A stretch of 24,649 bases of DNA from Pseudomonadota bacterium (GCA_023418705.1 JAEZYZ010000413.1:1-24649); one strand, 5' to 3'; shown: positions 8,172 through 17,233, counted from the stretch's first letter. The notes: generated from the letters alone by a model not told the origin. Program-made: numbers and translations.

Positions 8172-8186
8172 ACGGGGATTCCCCGT
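8172..8186. promoter_or_regulatory. Perfect palindrome upstream of the kinase operon, candidate operator
   Basis: ACGGGGA-T-TCCCCGT is a perfect inverted repeat with 7-bp arms and a single central base. It lies about 80 bp upstream of the kinase start. The minimal spacer suggests a dimeric protein site rather than an RNA hairpin. The binding protein is unknown. Confidence 0.4.
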
Positions 8187-8266
8187 TCCGCTCAGGGCGG
8201 ACTTGCGCCGCCGGACGTCCGAATTGGGGTGATTGCTGTAGATGCGGCAGAATTTGCGCTAGCATC

Positions 8267-9874
8267 GTGCTCCTCGTGGACCATCCTTCCCTAGCTCCAG
8301 GCGAGGTCATCGCCGGCAAGTACCGACTGGACCGCGTCATCGGTCGGGGAGGCATGGGGGTCGTCTGCGCCGGCTGGCACCTGGAGCTGGACCAACCCGT
8401 CGCGCTGAAGTTCGTGCACCCGCAGCTCACCGACCGGCTCGACGCGGTCGAGCGGTTTCGGCGCGAAGCACGCGCGACGGCCAAGCTTCGCAGCGAGCAC
8501 GTCGTGCGCGTGCTGGACGTGGGCACGAGCAGCGGGGGCCTCCCCTACTTGGTGATGGAGTACCTCGACGGGCGCGATCTCGAGGCGGAGCTCGAGGAGC
8601 GCACCGTGCTGCCCATCCCCGAGGCGCTGCACTACCTGCTGCAGGCGATCGAAGCGGTGGCCGAAGCTCACGCGGTGGGCATCGTCCACCGTGATCTGAA
8701 ACCGTCCAATCTGTTCCTCGCGAACCGCCCCGACGGCTCGCGCAGCATCAAAGTCCTGGATTTCGGCATCTCCAAGTCGGCGTTGGGTGCTGGGTCGAAC
8801 CTGTCGCTCACCCAGACAGCCACGCTGCTGGGCTCACCGCTCTACATGTCGCCCGAGCAGATGGATCGGCCGAAGGAGGTGGATCCGCGCAGCGACATCT
8901 GGTCGATCGGAGCCATCGCCTACACCTTGCTGGCTGGCCGCGCCCCGTTCGAGGCCCAGACGATGCCGCAGCTCTGCAAGCTGCTGCTGCACGCCGATCC
9001 GGAGCCGCTGCGACAGTTGCGACCAGAGATCCCGGAGGCGCTGGATCGAGCGATCCTCCGTTGCCTCGAGAAGGACCGCGTGCGGCGCTGGCCCAGCTTG
9101 GCAGAGCTGGCGCAAGTGCTGGTCGGGTTTGCGCCGGCGTCGTCTCACATCAACGCCACGCGAGCGTCGCGCGTGCTTGGCAGCGCAGAGATCAGCCTCC
9201 GTTCGCTCGAGAGGAGCGCGGTCACCGCGGTGACCCCGCCCCCCGACCTGCTCTCGGTGCCCGGCGACGGCGATCCGGTCGCCGGCAGCGGCGCGGCCAG
9301 CCGTCAGGCCACCATGCCTTCCGGCGACGTTACCGCGGAGTCGGGCGACGCGGTCGCCGGCTCGGGCAGGATGTCCGCGGAGGCCGCCGGCGTTGCCGAG
9401 GGGCCGGGCAGCGTTACCGCCGAGAAGACGCAAGCTTCGTGGGGGCAGAACGCCACCCTGGCGAGCCAGCAGGCGCATCGCCGTCGCCGCACGCACCAGT
9501 TCGTCGCGCTCGCGGGAGGGTTGCTCCTGGCAACCGCGGGCGCGAGCTTCATGTGGCTTGGACGAGGGGAGCCGCCAAAGGCCGCGAGCCCTGCGGTTCC
9601 GAGCGCGCCGCCCCCTCCCGTCGCCGCCGCGGCACCACCGGAGCCAACACCCGTGGTAGAGACGCCGTCTCCGGCCGCGTCCAGCCCTGCCGCGGACGCG
9701 GTCGACGGCGGTGCCGTCAAACCGGACGCAGCGGTGATTCCCAAACCCCCCGCGGTGGCGGCGCAGCGCCCGTCGAAGCCGGCGCCGCGCTCCAAACCGG
9801 CGGCAAAGCCGCCCAGCCCACGAACTCCAAAACCCACGCAAAGCGGGATCACCGACTTCGGCGGTCGCCGCTGA
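8267..9874 (+). CDS. Membrane Ser/Thr protein kinase (Hanks type)
   Basis: The protein is about 535 residues from GTG 8267; GTG 8276 is an alternative. Both place the kinase fold at the N-terminus as is typical, whereas codons further upstream add low-complexity sequence. The kinase domain (about 17-285) is complete: Gly-rich loop GRGGMGVV (26-33), catalytic K48, alphaC E67, HRDLKPSN with D143, DFG (165-167) and SPEQ. These residues predict an active enzyme. A Ser/Gly/Ala linker (about 300-400) leads to one transmembrane helix (FVALAGGLLLATAGASFMWLG) and a Pro/Ala/Lys-rich tail outside the cytoplasm. No PASTA or TPR sensor is present. The substrate is unknown; the FHA activator encoded at 3434-4798 is a conceivable partner. 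It is first in an apparent operon with the TPR protein (24-nt gap). Confidence 0.93.
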   Translation: MLLVDHPSLAPGEVIAGKYRLDRVIGRGGMGVVCAGWHLELDQPVALKFVHPQLTDRLDAVERFRREARATAKLRSEHVVRVLDVGTSSGGLPYLVMEYLDGRDLEAELEERTVLPIPEALHYLLQAIEAVAEAHAVGIVHRDLKPSNLFLANRPDGSRSIKVLDFGISKSALGAGSNLSLTQTATLLGSPLYMSPEQMDRPKEVDPRSDIWSIGAIAYTLLAGRAPFEAQTMPQLCKLLLHADPEPLRQLRPEIPEALDRAILRCLEKDRVRRWPSLAELAQVLVGFAPASSHINATRASRVLGSAEISLRSLERSAVTAVTPPPDLLSVPGDGDPVAGSGAASRQATMPSGDVTAESGDAVAGSGRMSAEAAGVAEGPGSVTAEKTQASWGQNATLASQQAHRRRRTHQFVALAGGLLLATAGASFMWLGRGEPPKAASPAVPSAPPPPVAAAAPPEPTPVVETPSPAASSPAADAVDGGAVKPDAAVIPKPPAVAAQRPSKPAPRSKPAAKPPSPRTPKPTQSGITDFGGRR

Positions 9875-9898
9875 CGGTCGGCATCCCTCGAAACGGTC

Positions 9899-10942
9899 AT
9901 GGTTCATCGAAGGCTCCTTCGCTCGCTGCTGCTGGCGACCTTTTGCACATCGGCCCCCGCGTTCGCGCAAACCACCGCCGCCGAAAAGGCAGCTGCAGAG
10001 GCGCTCTTTGACGATGGCCTCGAGCTCATGCGGCGCGGCGAGTTCGAGCCCGCGTGTGAGCACCTCGAGAAGAGCCAGCGCATCGATCCCGCCGTCGGCA
10101 CGTTGCTCTACCTGGCGGAGTGCTACGAAAGGTCCGGTCGGACCGCGAGCGCCTGGGCCACCTTTCGGGAGGCCGCCTCCGCCGCCGAAGCCACCGGACA
10201 GGAGGAACGGGCCAAGGTAGGCGAGCAACGCGCAAAGAAGCTCGAGCCGCAGCTGTCCCGGCTGACGATTTCAGTGGCCGACGCCAACCGCAGCATCCCC
10301 GGGTTTTCCGTGCGCCGGCAGCGTATGACGATCGCCCCTGCGGTTTGGGACACACCCGTTCCGGTCGACCCCGGAGAACAGGTGATCGTGGCGAGCGCCC
10401 CCGGTCACGAGAGCTTCGAGCAGACCGTCACCGTGAGGGCGGGCGCGACCTCCGCCTCGGTGGAGGTCCCTCCCCTGCGCAAGCTGGACGAGCCCTCGCC
10501 GGCACCGACCCCACCGGCTCCAGCCGCCGCTGCCTCGTCCCCGCCGCCTTCGAGCACGACCTTGGTCGCGCCTCGAGCGGACGCGCCGGCCTCGTCCGCG
10601 GGGACGTCCCAGCGCACGCTGGCGTACGTGCTCGGCGGCGTGGGTGTGGTCGGGCTCGGCGTGGGCAGCTTCTTCGGCTTGCAGGCGTTCGACAAGAACT
10701 CGGAGGCGGAGGAGGCTTGCCCGGTGGCGAGCCGCTGCACCGATCCGGCGGGCGAGGAGCTCACCAACGACGCGAAGAGCGCCGCCACCATCTCGACCAT
10801 CGCCTTCGCAGCCGGCACGGCGGCCCTGGCGGTCGGCGTGGTGCTGTATCTCACGGCTCCGGATTCGCCGGAGTCGCCCCCTGGGGCGAGCCTGTCGGCG
10901 CACCTGGGCCCCGGCAACTTTAGCTTGCGAGGTTCGTTTTGA
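9899..10942 (+). CDS. Secreted TPR protein with C-terminal membrane helices
   Basis: The protein has 347 residues. ATG 9899 begins a signal peptide (MVHRRLLRSLLLATFCTSAPAFAQ, cleavage after AFA). Residues ~28-110 form two to three TPR-like helices (AEALFDDGLELMRRGEFEPACEHLEKSQ, then GTLLYLAECYERSG). A PEGA-like beta segment with 'PVDPGEQVIVASAPGHESFEQTVTV' character occupies about 120-195. After a Pro/Ala-rich linker come two hydrophobic segments (YVLGGVGVVGLGVGSFFGL and a second near residue 310) separated by a loop with two Cys. This architecture is common beside Hanks kinases in Polyangia. No obvious ribosome site precedes the start, consistent with coupling to the kinase 24 nt upstream. 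It may be an envelope scaffold or sensor partner of the kinase. Confidence 0.85.
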   Translation: MVHRRLLRSLLLATFCTSAPAFAQTTAAEKAAAEALFDDGLELMRRGEFEPACEHLEKSQRIDPAVGTLLYLAECYERSGRTASAWATFREAASAAEATGQEERAKVGEQRAKKLEPQLSRLTISVADANRSIPGFSVRRQRMTIAPAVWDTPVPVDPGEQVIVASAPGHESFEQTVTVRAGATSASVEVPPLRKLDEPSPAPTPPAPAAAASSPPPSSTTLVAPRADAPASSAGTSQRTLAYVLGGVGVVGLGVGSFFGLQAFDKNSEAEEACPVASRCTDPAGEELTNDAKSAATISTIAFAAGTAALAVGVVLYLTAPDSPESPPGASLSAHLGPGNFSLRGSF

Positions 10943-12066
10943 GACGCCCCCGAGGACACGTCATCGCGGCGCTCGTGGCCCTGGCCACAGCAGGGATTGC
11001 GGCCTCGAGCTGCCAGCAGCTGGTCGGGATCGAGGATCGCCCCTACCAGTCGGGGAGTCAGGCCAGCGCGCTGTGCAGGGACTACTGCGAGGTCACGCTG
11101 CGCGCGTGCGTCGGACAGTTCGCCGTCTACTCGAGCACCGAGACGTGCGAAGCCACCTGCGCCTTGCTGCCCGAGGGCGACGTGCTGGAGCCCACCGGCA
11201 ACACCGTGGCGTGCCGGAAGCGCGAGGCGGAGCTGGCAGAAGCGACCGGCGAAGCGGCCGTTCATTGCCCGAGGTCAGGCCCCGGCGGGGCGGGCACCTG
11301 CGGCGACGACTGCGAGAGCTATTGCGCCCTGCTCGAGCAAGCCTGCCCCAGCGCGTTCGCGTTGACGAGCGATTGTGTCCAGCAGTGCCGCGGGCTGAAA
11401 GACACCGGCGCCTTCGACGTGATCGTCGATCACGACGGCGACACGCTGCAGTGCCGGCTCGTCCACGTCAGCTCGGCCGCCGTCAACCCTGCCGAGCACT
11501 GCCCACACGCCCAGCTACTGCCGACCGCGCCCTGCGACGACCCGAGCACCTCGCTCCCGGATTGCGAGAGTTTTTGCCAGCTCAACCTGACCGCCTGTAG
11601 CGGAGAGCACACCGTGTACGAGTCGCGCGAGCAGTGTCTCGACGTCTGCGCGGCGCTGCCGCAGGGCGAGACGGGCCATCGCACCGAGAACACCGTCGGC
11701 TGCCGGCGCTATCACTCGTACAGCTCGCTCGTGGCTCCGGCCACCCACTGTTCACACACCGGACCGGGCGGCGACGGTCACTGCGGCCTCGACGCCGACG
11801 GCACCCTGGCAAACTGCGAATCGTACTGCCACCTGCTCGACCAGGCGTGCGGTGAGGATTTCGCCAAAGAGTTCTCCGATCTTTCCGATTGCGTCAGCGA
11901 CTGCAGCTCGCAACCCAAGAGCTTCGGCGCAGCGGCGGACTCCGGCTACGACGTTGCGTCGGCGCAGACCGGCGGCACCCTCGCCTGCCGCTTGCTCCAC
12001 GTCAGCCGCGCGCTCTCCGACGCGACCGAGTGCGCGAGCGCCATGGGCGGCGGCGACTGTCAGTAG
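10939..12066 (+). CDS. Cys-rich four-module lipoprotein of the kinase operon
   Basis: The protein has 375 residues and starts at a TTG that overlaps the preceding stop in the sequence TTGA (10939-10942), indicating translational coupling. The signal peptide ends in the lipobox ASSC25. The mature protein has 32 further Cys in four repeats of about 80 residues. The shared pattern is C-x3-C-x6-C, then C-x3-C, then CR, then HC, about eight Cys per module. Shared cores are DCESYCALLEQAC, DCESFCQLNLTAC and NCESYCHLLDQAC. The even Cys number suggests full disulfide pairing outside the cytoplasm. I do not recognise a named family. Position suggests a surface component working with the kinase and TPR protein, possibly ligand binding; that is inference. 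Confidence 0.85.
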   Translation: MRRPRGHVIAALVALATAGIAASSCQQLVGIEDRPYQSGSQASALCRDYCEVTLRACVGQFAVYSSTETCEATCALLPEGDVLEPTGNTVACRKREAELAEATGEAAVHCPRSGPGGAGTCGDDCESYCALLEQACPSAFALTSDCVQQCRGLKDTGAFDVIVDHDGDTLQCRLVHVSSAAVNPAEHCPHAQLLPTAPCDDPSTSLPDCESFCQLNLTACSGEHTVYESREQCLDVCAALPQGETGHRTENTVGCRRYHSYSSLVAPATHCSHTGPGGDGHCGLDADGTLANCESYCHLLDQACGEDFAKEFSDLSDCVSDCSSQPKSFGAAADSGYDVASAQTGGTLACRLLHVSRALSDATECASAMGGGDCQ

Positions 12067-12129
12067 GCCTCTGCAGGATTGTCTCGCGTCGGACCCCAGC
12101 GGTGCCCCGACGGCGCGACGGACTCCGGA

Positions 12130-12147
12130 GCTCCCACTTCGGGGAGC
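12130..12147 (+). terminator. Stem-loop after the kinase operon
   Basis: GCTCCC (12130-12135) pairs with GGGAGC (12142-12147) around a six-base loop containing TTCG, 63 nt after the lipoprotein stop. No U-tract follows, so assignment as the operon's transcription end is tentative. Confidence 0.4.
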
Positions 12148-12186
12148 AATCCCGGCGGAGACCACGGGCGCGGAAGCGCCTGAGTC

Positions 12187-12215
12187 TTGACGCGGTTCCG
12201 AGACGTGTTAACTAT
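12187..12215 (+). promoter_or_regulatory. Candidate sigma70-type promoter for hflX
   Basis: TTGACG (12187-12192) and AACTAT (12210-12215) are separated by 17 bp. The -35 matches five of six consensus bases, and the -10 keeps the key A2, A5 and T6. The region is AT-richer than its surroundings. Transcription would begin near 12222, leaving a leader of about 308 nt before hflX. Confidence 0.5.
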
Positions 12216-12224
12216 GGACGCACT

Positions 12225-12248
12225 ATGTGGCTGCACGACTTCGTCTAA
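12225..12248 (+). CDS. Candidate leader mini-ORF upstream of hflX (MWLHDFV)
   Basis: ATG TGG ... TAA encodes seven residues, MWLHDFV. Its start lies about three bases after the predicted transcript start, so it would be almost leaderless; no ribosome site is visible. It stands 62 nt before the terminator-like hairpin and could be the sensing peptide of an attenuator. Short ORFs arise easily by chance, so the support is its position only. Confidence 0.25.
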   Translation: MWLHDFV

Positions 12249-12310
12249 TAGACCGGGATCGAGCGCTCGGGGTTTTCGCGACGTCGCACGGCGACGGTTC
12301 GTGGGGATGA

Positions 12311-12331
12311 GACCGCTCTGATCGGTTTTTT
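12311..12331 (+). terminator. Terminator-like hairpin in the hflX leader
   Basis: GACCG (12311-12315) pairs with CGGTT (12323-12327; last pair G-T) around CTCTGAT, followed by an uninterrupted T run to 12331. It is the only clear stem-plus-T-tract seen in the window. It lies within the untranslated leader, about 200 nt before hflX, so it would act as an attenuator or as the 3' end of a ~110-nt small RNA. The same GACCG can instead pair with CGGTT at 12295-12299, an alternative fold that excludes the terminator. The stems are short. Confidence 0.4.
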
Positions 12332-12529
12332 AGCGAACGTTAGCGCCACGAATGGACTGGGCCGCTGGGCGCGGCCAGCGCTGCGGCGGCCGGCGCGACG
12401 GTGTCGGCGCTGCCGCTGATCGCCCAGGACGCTCGAGCAGACCACGCGTGGGGTCTCCTGCCGTGAGACCGAGCGCTGGAGCGTGCCGGAGCGTCCAAAC
12501 CTTTTGATGTTTCGACGACAGGAATTTGC

Positions 12530-13905
12530 ATGCCGAAGTTCAATTCAAAGCCTATTTCCGAGCACTCGGAGGTCCCGCTCGCGGACGATGGCGAGCTCGA
12601 AGAGCTGGTCGACGATTGGCGTGCTCGCGCCGCGTCGAACCCCTTGGGAGACCGCGAGGACCCGGCCTGCTACGTCGTCTCGGTCGGTGCGGAGCGCGAT
12701 CCGATCGCGCGTGCCGCGCAGCTGGCCGAGATCGTCGCGCTGGTGCAACACCAAGGCGGACGGGTCGTCGGGCAGGAGATCCGCCACCTGAACAAGCCTG
12801 ACCCGCGCATGCTGCTCGGCAGGGGCGTGGCCCGCGACCTTGCGGACCGCGCGCGTGAGAACGGAGCGACCCTGCTGGTGCTCGACGCGGAGCTGTCGCC
12901 TTCCCAGACACGCAACCTGGAGGACGCCGCCGGCATCCCCATCTGCGACCGCGAGGCGATCATCTTGAACGTCTTTCTGCGCCACGCGCGGACGCGGCGC
13001 GCCAGGATCCAAGTCGAGATCGCTCAGCTCGAGTACCTGAGGCCTCGGATCCGCGGCATCGGGCTCGACATGGATCAGCAGACCGGCGGCAACAAGGCCG
13101 CCCGCGGTCCGGGTGAGACCGCGTCGGAGCTGATGGCGCGCAAGCTCGACGATCGGCTGGAGGAGCTGCGCAAGGCGCTGAAGAAGGTCGAGAAGTCCGG
13201 CAGGACGCAGCGCCGGCAGCGCAGTGAATGCCGGCGCATCGCCGTCGTCGGCTACACCAACGCCGGCAAGACCTCGCTGATGAACGCCCTGACCGCGGCG
13301 GAGCTGTCCGCGCGCGACATGCCCTTCGAGACGCTGGACACCACGTCGCGCTGCCTCACGCGCCACGGTGGGGAGGTCGTGATCAGCGACACGGTCGGGT
13401 TCATCCGGCGCTTGCCGGAGCGCCTGCTGGCGAGCTTCGAGTCGACCCTGTCGGAGATCAGCGAGGCGTCGCTGTTGCTCATCGTGGTCGATGCCTCCGA
13501 TCCGGAGCACCAGCTGCAGCTGGAGACCACCCTTGGTGTGCTCGAGAAGCTCGGCGCGCACGAGCTGCCGCGGCTGTACGTCTTCAACAAGCTCGACCGC
13601 CTCGACGCGCCGCCGGCTCCGGAGGAGCTCGGGCGGCTCAGCGCTGGTCACCCGTGGGTCGCGTTGAGCACCCGAGACCGTCACGCCGTCGCTCAGCTCG
13701 AAGCCCAGCTGATCCACGCGGTGCGTCGCGACGAACAAGAGCTCAGCGTGTTCGTGCCGTACGCGGCGGCGGACGTCCTCGGCCTGATCTACGGCAACTG
13801 CCGCGTGGCGGAGAGCGAGGCCAAGGACGACGGCCTCTCGCTGCGGATTCAAGGACCGGACGCGGTGCTCTCACGCATCAAGCTCGGCCTGAGGAGCACG
13901 GGGTG

Positions 13906-13906
<1 letters not shown>
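12530..13906 (+). CDS. hflX: HflX-family ribosome-associated GTPase (divergent)
   Basis: The protein has 458 residues. ATG 12530 has CAGGAA about 8 nt upstream. The N-terminal HflX domain (about 45-200) contains NKPDPRMLLGRG and ends in the linker motif RGPGET (192-197), followed by the long helical coil typical of HflX. The G domain carries G1 GYTNAGKT (241-248), the TLDTTSR switch (268-274), G3 DTVGFI (287-292) and G4 NKLD (353-356). HflX splits stalled ribosomes and in some bacteria gives heat or macrolide/lincosamide tolerance. Unlike most HflX the P-loop reads GKTSLMN rather than GKSTLFN, and the GGxGxRGPGETQLE motif is altered (NKAARGPGETASE), marking a divergent paralogue. Its stop overlaps the ABC-F start (TGATG), so the two are co-translated. 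Confidence 0.92.
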
Positions 13907-15303
<1,397 letters not shown>

Positions 15304-15308
15304 GACCG

Positions 15309-15977
15309 TCAGGTTGGAAACGTCAGCGGCAGGTGCACGCGCTCGAAGACGTCCATCGCCTCGCAGCGCGCGGAGTGGGCGCGGATCGCCGGAACATCCA
15401 GCGCCGCGCAGACCCGCGGTGCGCCTTGCTCGGTGAGCCGCCAGGCGACCGCGAGCGCGACGTCGGCGTGGCTCAGCCCGGCGCCGAGCAGCCATTCGCC
15501 GCTGGCGCCCGCACGGACCTGTTCCAACCGCAAGGCCGTATCCGTCACCTGCGCTTCGCAGCGCTCGATCCAGCGTTGTCGCGGCGCCCCTTCGTCTCGG
15601 AACAGCCCGTCGTAGATCAAGCTCACCGCCTTGTCCGCCAGGCCCATCGACAAGCCGCAGATCTGCAGACCGCGTCGCCGAACCGGGCCGCGACGTGGCA
15701 GCAGCACGACGTCATCGGAGACCTCTTCGTCCAGCGCATCCAGGATCAAATGGCTCTCCACCAAGATCTGACCGCCCGGCAGAATGAGCGTCGGAACGCG
15801 GCGGAGCGGGTTGTACTGAGCGATCTTCGCAGCATCCCGCATCACCGACCAGGGGCGCTGCTCGTACTCGATGCCGTAGATCTGAAGCGCGATCGCCACC
15901 CGCCGGACGTAAGGCGAGTCGTACTGTCCGATCAAGACGCGGCGGTTCACGGGTGTCGTAGATAAGGGGTCCTTCAT
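15309..15977 (-). CDS. Glutathione S-transferase family protein
   Basis: The protein has 222 residues from ATG 15977, which has TAAGG about 8 nt upstream; an upstream in-frame start near 16031 would add an uncharacteristic tail. The N-terminal thioredoxin fold shows LIGQYDSPYVRRVAIALQ (helix-1 Ser of SPY as candidate catalytic residue), the cis-Pro motif VPTL and the glutathione-contacting motif ES (LVESHLILDAL). The all-helical C-terminal domain contains GAGLSHADVALAVAW, matching the N-capping box of GSTs. It is cytoplasmic and probably a conjugating or reductive detoxification enzyme; the substrate is unknown. Its 3' end is 5 nt from the ABC-F stop, so the two transcripts converge with no room for a terminator. 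Confidence 0.9.
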   Translation of the reverse strand: MKDPLSTTPVNRRVLIGQYDSPYVRRVAIALQIYGIEYEQRPWSVMRDAAKIAQYNPLRRVPTLILPGGQILVESHLILDALDEEVSDDVVLLPRRGPVRRRGLQICGLSMGLADKAVSLIYDGLFRDEGAPRQRWIERCEAQVTDTALRLEQVRAGASGEWLLGAGLSHADVALAVAWRLTEQGAPRVCAALDVPAIRAHSARCEAMDVFERVHLPLTFPT

Positions 15978-16181
15978 CGCAGCCTTAGGAAACCACGGCG
16001 GCGCGGACCGCGCCAAGCGCTGCACGAGCATCGAAAAATGGGCTTCTCGAGGAGCAGGCCCTCCGGCGGGCGAGCGGGTGGGCCTTTCGCAAGGTACTTC
16101 GACGCAACCGCCGCCGTGGTCGAGCCGACTCAGGCAGCGCGACCGCCGGCCAGAGCTCCTCTTCCGGCGCGCCAGGCCGAT

Positions 16182-17195
16182 ATGCCCGAATCACCCCATG
16201 ACAAGCTCTTCAAGGCGGCGTTCGGAGATCCCTTCAACGCCGCCGCCGAGCTCCGAAGCATTCTGCCAGCCACGATTCTGGCGCAGGCCGACCTGCAGAC
16301 CCTCTCGCCGCTGCCGGGTAGCTTCGTCGACGAGGCCCTGGCGGGTTCGGAGAGCGACCTGTTGTACTCACTACGGATCGCTGGCAAGGGCACGCTGCTG
16401 TACGTCCTCTTCGAACACAAGAGTCAGCCGAACCGCTGGGGCGGGTTTCAGTTGTTGCGCTACGTCGTGCGCATCTACGAGCGGTGCTTGTCGGCGGCGC
16501 CGCGGCCCGAGTACCTACCGCTGGTCATTCCGGTGCTCGTTCATCACAGCGATGGCGGGTTCCGGCATGCGACGGATTTCGTTTCCCTGCTCGACCCCGG
16601 ATTGGACCGGTTGCCGGAGCTCGCCGCCTACGTTCCACGCTTTCGCTTCTTCTTGGACGATATCAGCGGCGCGACCGATGCGGAGCTCCGACAGCGGGCG
16701 TTCAACGCCTTTGGTGCCCTCGCTGTGCTTTTCTTGCGCGATGCCCGCTCGCCCGAGCGCTTTTTGGCTCGCCTGCCGGCCTGGGCGGACTTGCTCCACC
16801 GGTTGCATTGCGCCCCGGACGGCGAACGTGCGCTCACGCTTCTCTTTCATTATATTCACAAGGCCAGCCAGTTGGATCGCGACAGCTTGCGCAACGCCGT
16901 CCGCAAGGCCATCCCCCCAGCCGAGGAGCTCATCATGACGTTGGCCGAACAACTTCAGCACGAAGGCTTTCAGCAGGGACTCCAGCAAGGGCGGGAGCTC
17001 GGGCTCGAGCAAGGGCGGGAGCTCGGGCTCGAGCTTGGTCGACGGCGGTTGCTCCTCGAGTTGTTGGAGGGACGCTTCGGTCAGCTGACAGAGGATGCGC
17101 TGGCTCGCCTCGAGCGCGCGGACGAAGCCGCCTTGCACCGGTATGCTCAGCGGCTTCTCACGGCGGCTTCGCTCGACGACGTCTTCGCCGCGTAG
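16182..17195 (+). CDS. Rpn-family (PD-(D/E)XK) nuclease / Transposase_31-like protein
   Basis: The protein has 337 residues from ATG 16182; in-frame codons back to 16038 lack family character. The N-terminus MPESPHDKLFKAAF is typical of Rpn/Transposase_31 proteins. The nuclease core shows ESDLLYSLR (D59) and LLYVLFEHKSQ (E78, K80), matching D-x(n)-E-x-K. After ~260 comes a Gln/Gly-rich spacer with GxxxG-like periodicity (FQQGLQQGRELGLEQGRELGLELG), then a small helical C-terminal domain like DUF4351 (LLELLEGRFGQLTEDALARLE...AASLDDVF). Rpn proteins promote recombination and several act as toxic anti-phage nucleases. No inverted repeats or transposition signals flank the gene. The ribosome site at 16182 is poor, in contrast to the strong one for the internal start at 16935. 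Confidence 0.88.
   Translation: MPESPHDKLFKAAFGDPFNAAAELRSILPATILAQADLQTLSPLPGSFVDEALAGSESDLLYSLRIAGKGTLLYVLFEHKSQPNRWGGFQLLRYVVRIYERCLSAAPRPEYLPLVIPVLVHHSDGGFRHATDFVSLLDPGLDRLPELAAYVPRFRFFLDDISGATDAELRQRAFNAFGALAVLFLRDARSPERFLARLPAWADLLHRLHCAPDGERALTLLFHYIHKASQLDRDSLRNAVRKAIPPAEELIMTLAEQLQHEGFQQGLQQGRELGLEQGRELGLELGRRRLLLELLEGRFGQLTEDALARLERADEAALHRYAQRLLTAASLDDVFAA
16935..17195 (+). CDS. Candidate internal in-frame small Rpn protein (intragenic antitoxin-like)
   Basis: Within the Rpn gene, ATG 16935 is in frame and preceded by GAGGAG (16923-16928) with a 6-nt spacer, the best ribosome site in the gene. It would produce an 86-residue protein beginning MTLAEQLQHEGF, containing the Gln/Gly-rich spacer and the C-terminal helical domain but none of the nuclease residues. 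Internal small proteins of this kind have been described as inhibitors of their own full-length Rpn nucleases. GAGGAG also simply encodes Glu-Glu, so use as a start is inferred. Confidence 0.5.
   Translation: MTLAEQLQHEGFQQGLQQGRELGLEQGRELGLELGRRRLLLELLEGRFGQLTEDALARLERADEAALHRYAQRLLTAASLDDVFAA
16986..17033 (+). repeat. 24-bp tandem duplication in the Rpn spacer
   Basis: Two exact 24-bp copies (16986-17009 and 17010-17033) encode an 8-residue QGRELGLE-type unit, with a degenerate third copy following. The unit is a multiple of three, so gain or loss by slippage changes spacer length without a frameshift in both the full-length and the internal product. Confidence 0.85.
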
Positions 17196-17233
17196 CAGCC
17201 GGATCCTTCCCGCAGAGCAACGCCGGGACCCTG

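Larger units (their letters stand above)
7641..8266. other. Long non-coding region upstream of the kinase operon
   Basis: This stretch of about 626 nt has no open frame with recognisable protein character. It holds a stem-loop 29 nt after the protease stop (7669-7696), a perfect 7-bp-arm palindrome (8172-8186) and a second palindrome CGGACGTCCG (8212-8221). A weak sigma70-like pair, TTGGGG (8224-8229) and CAGAAT (8248-8253) 18 bp apart, would place the kinase transcript start almost at its start codon. I recognise no gene remnant here. Confidence 0.5.

Noticed and set aside
8246..8257. sigma54-like element before the kinase gene
   Set aside because: GG and GC are separated by 8 rather than 10 bp, which sigma54 does not tolerate.
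8834..10228. Minus-strand open frame of 464 codons across the kinase and TPR genes
   Set aside because: Spans two real genes on the other strand and has composition typical of GC-rich shadow frames.
12545..13852. Minus-strand open frame of 435 codons opposite hflX
   Set aside because: Mirror of the hflX codon pattern; HflX motifs on the plus strand are unambiguous.
16182..17195. Insertion sequence, because of the Transposase_31 family name
   Set aside because: Rpn proteins are nucleases not carried by insertion sequences; no terminal inverted repeats or target duplications are seen around the gene.
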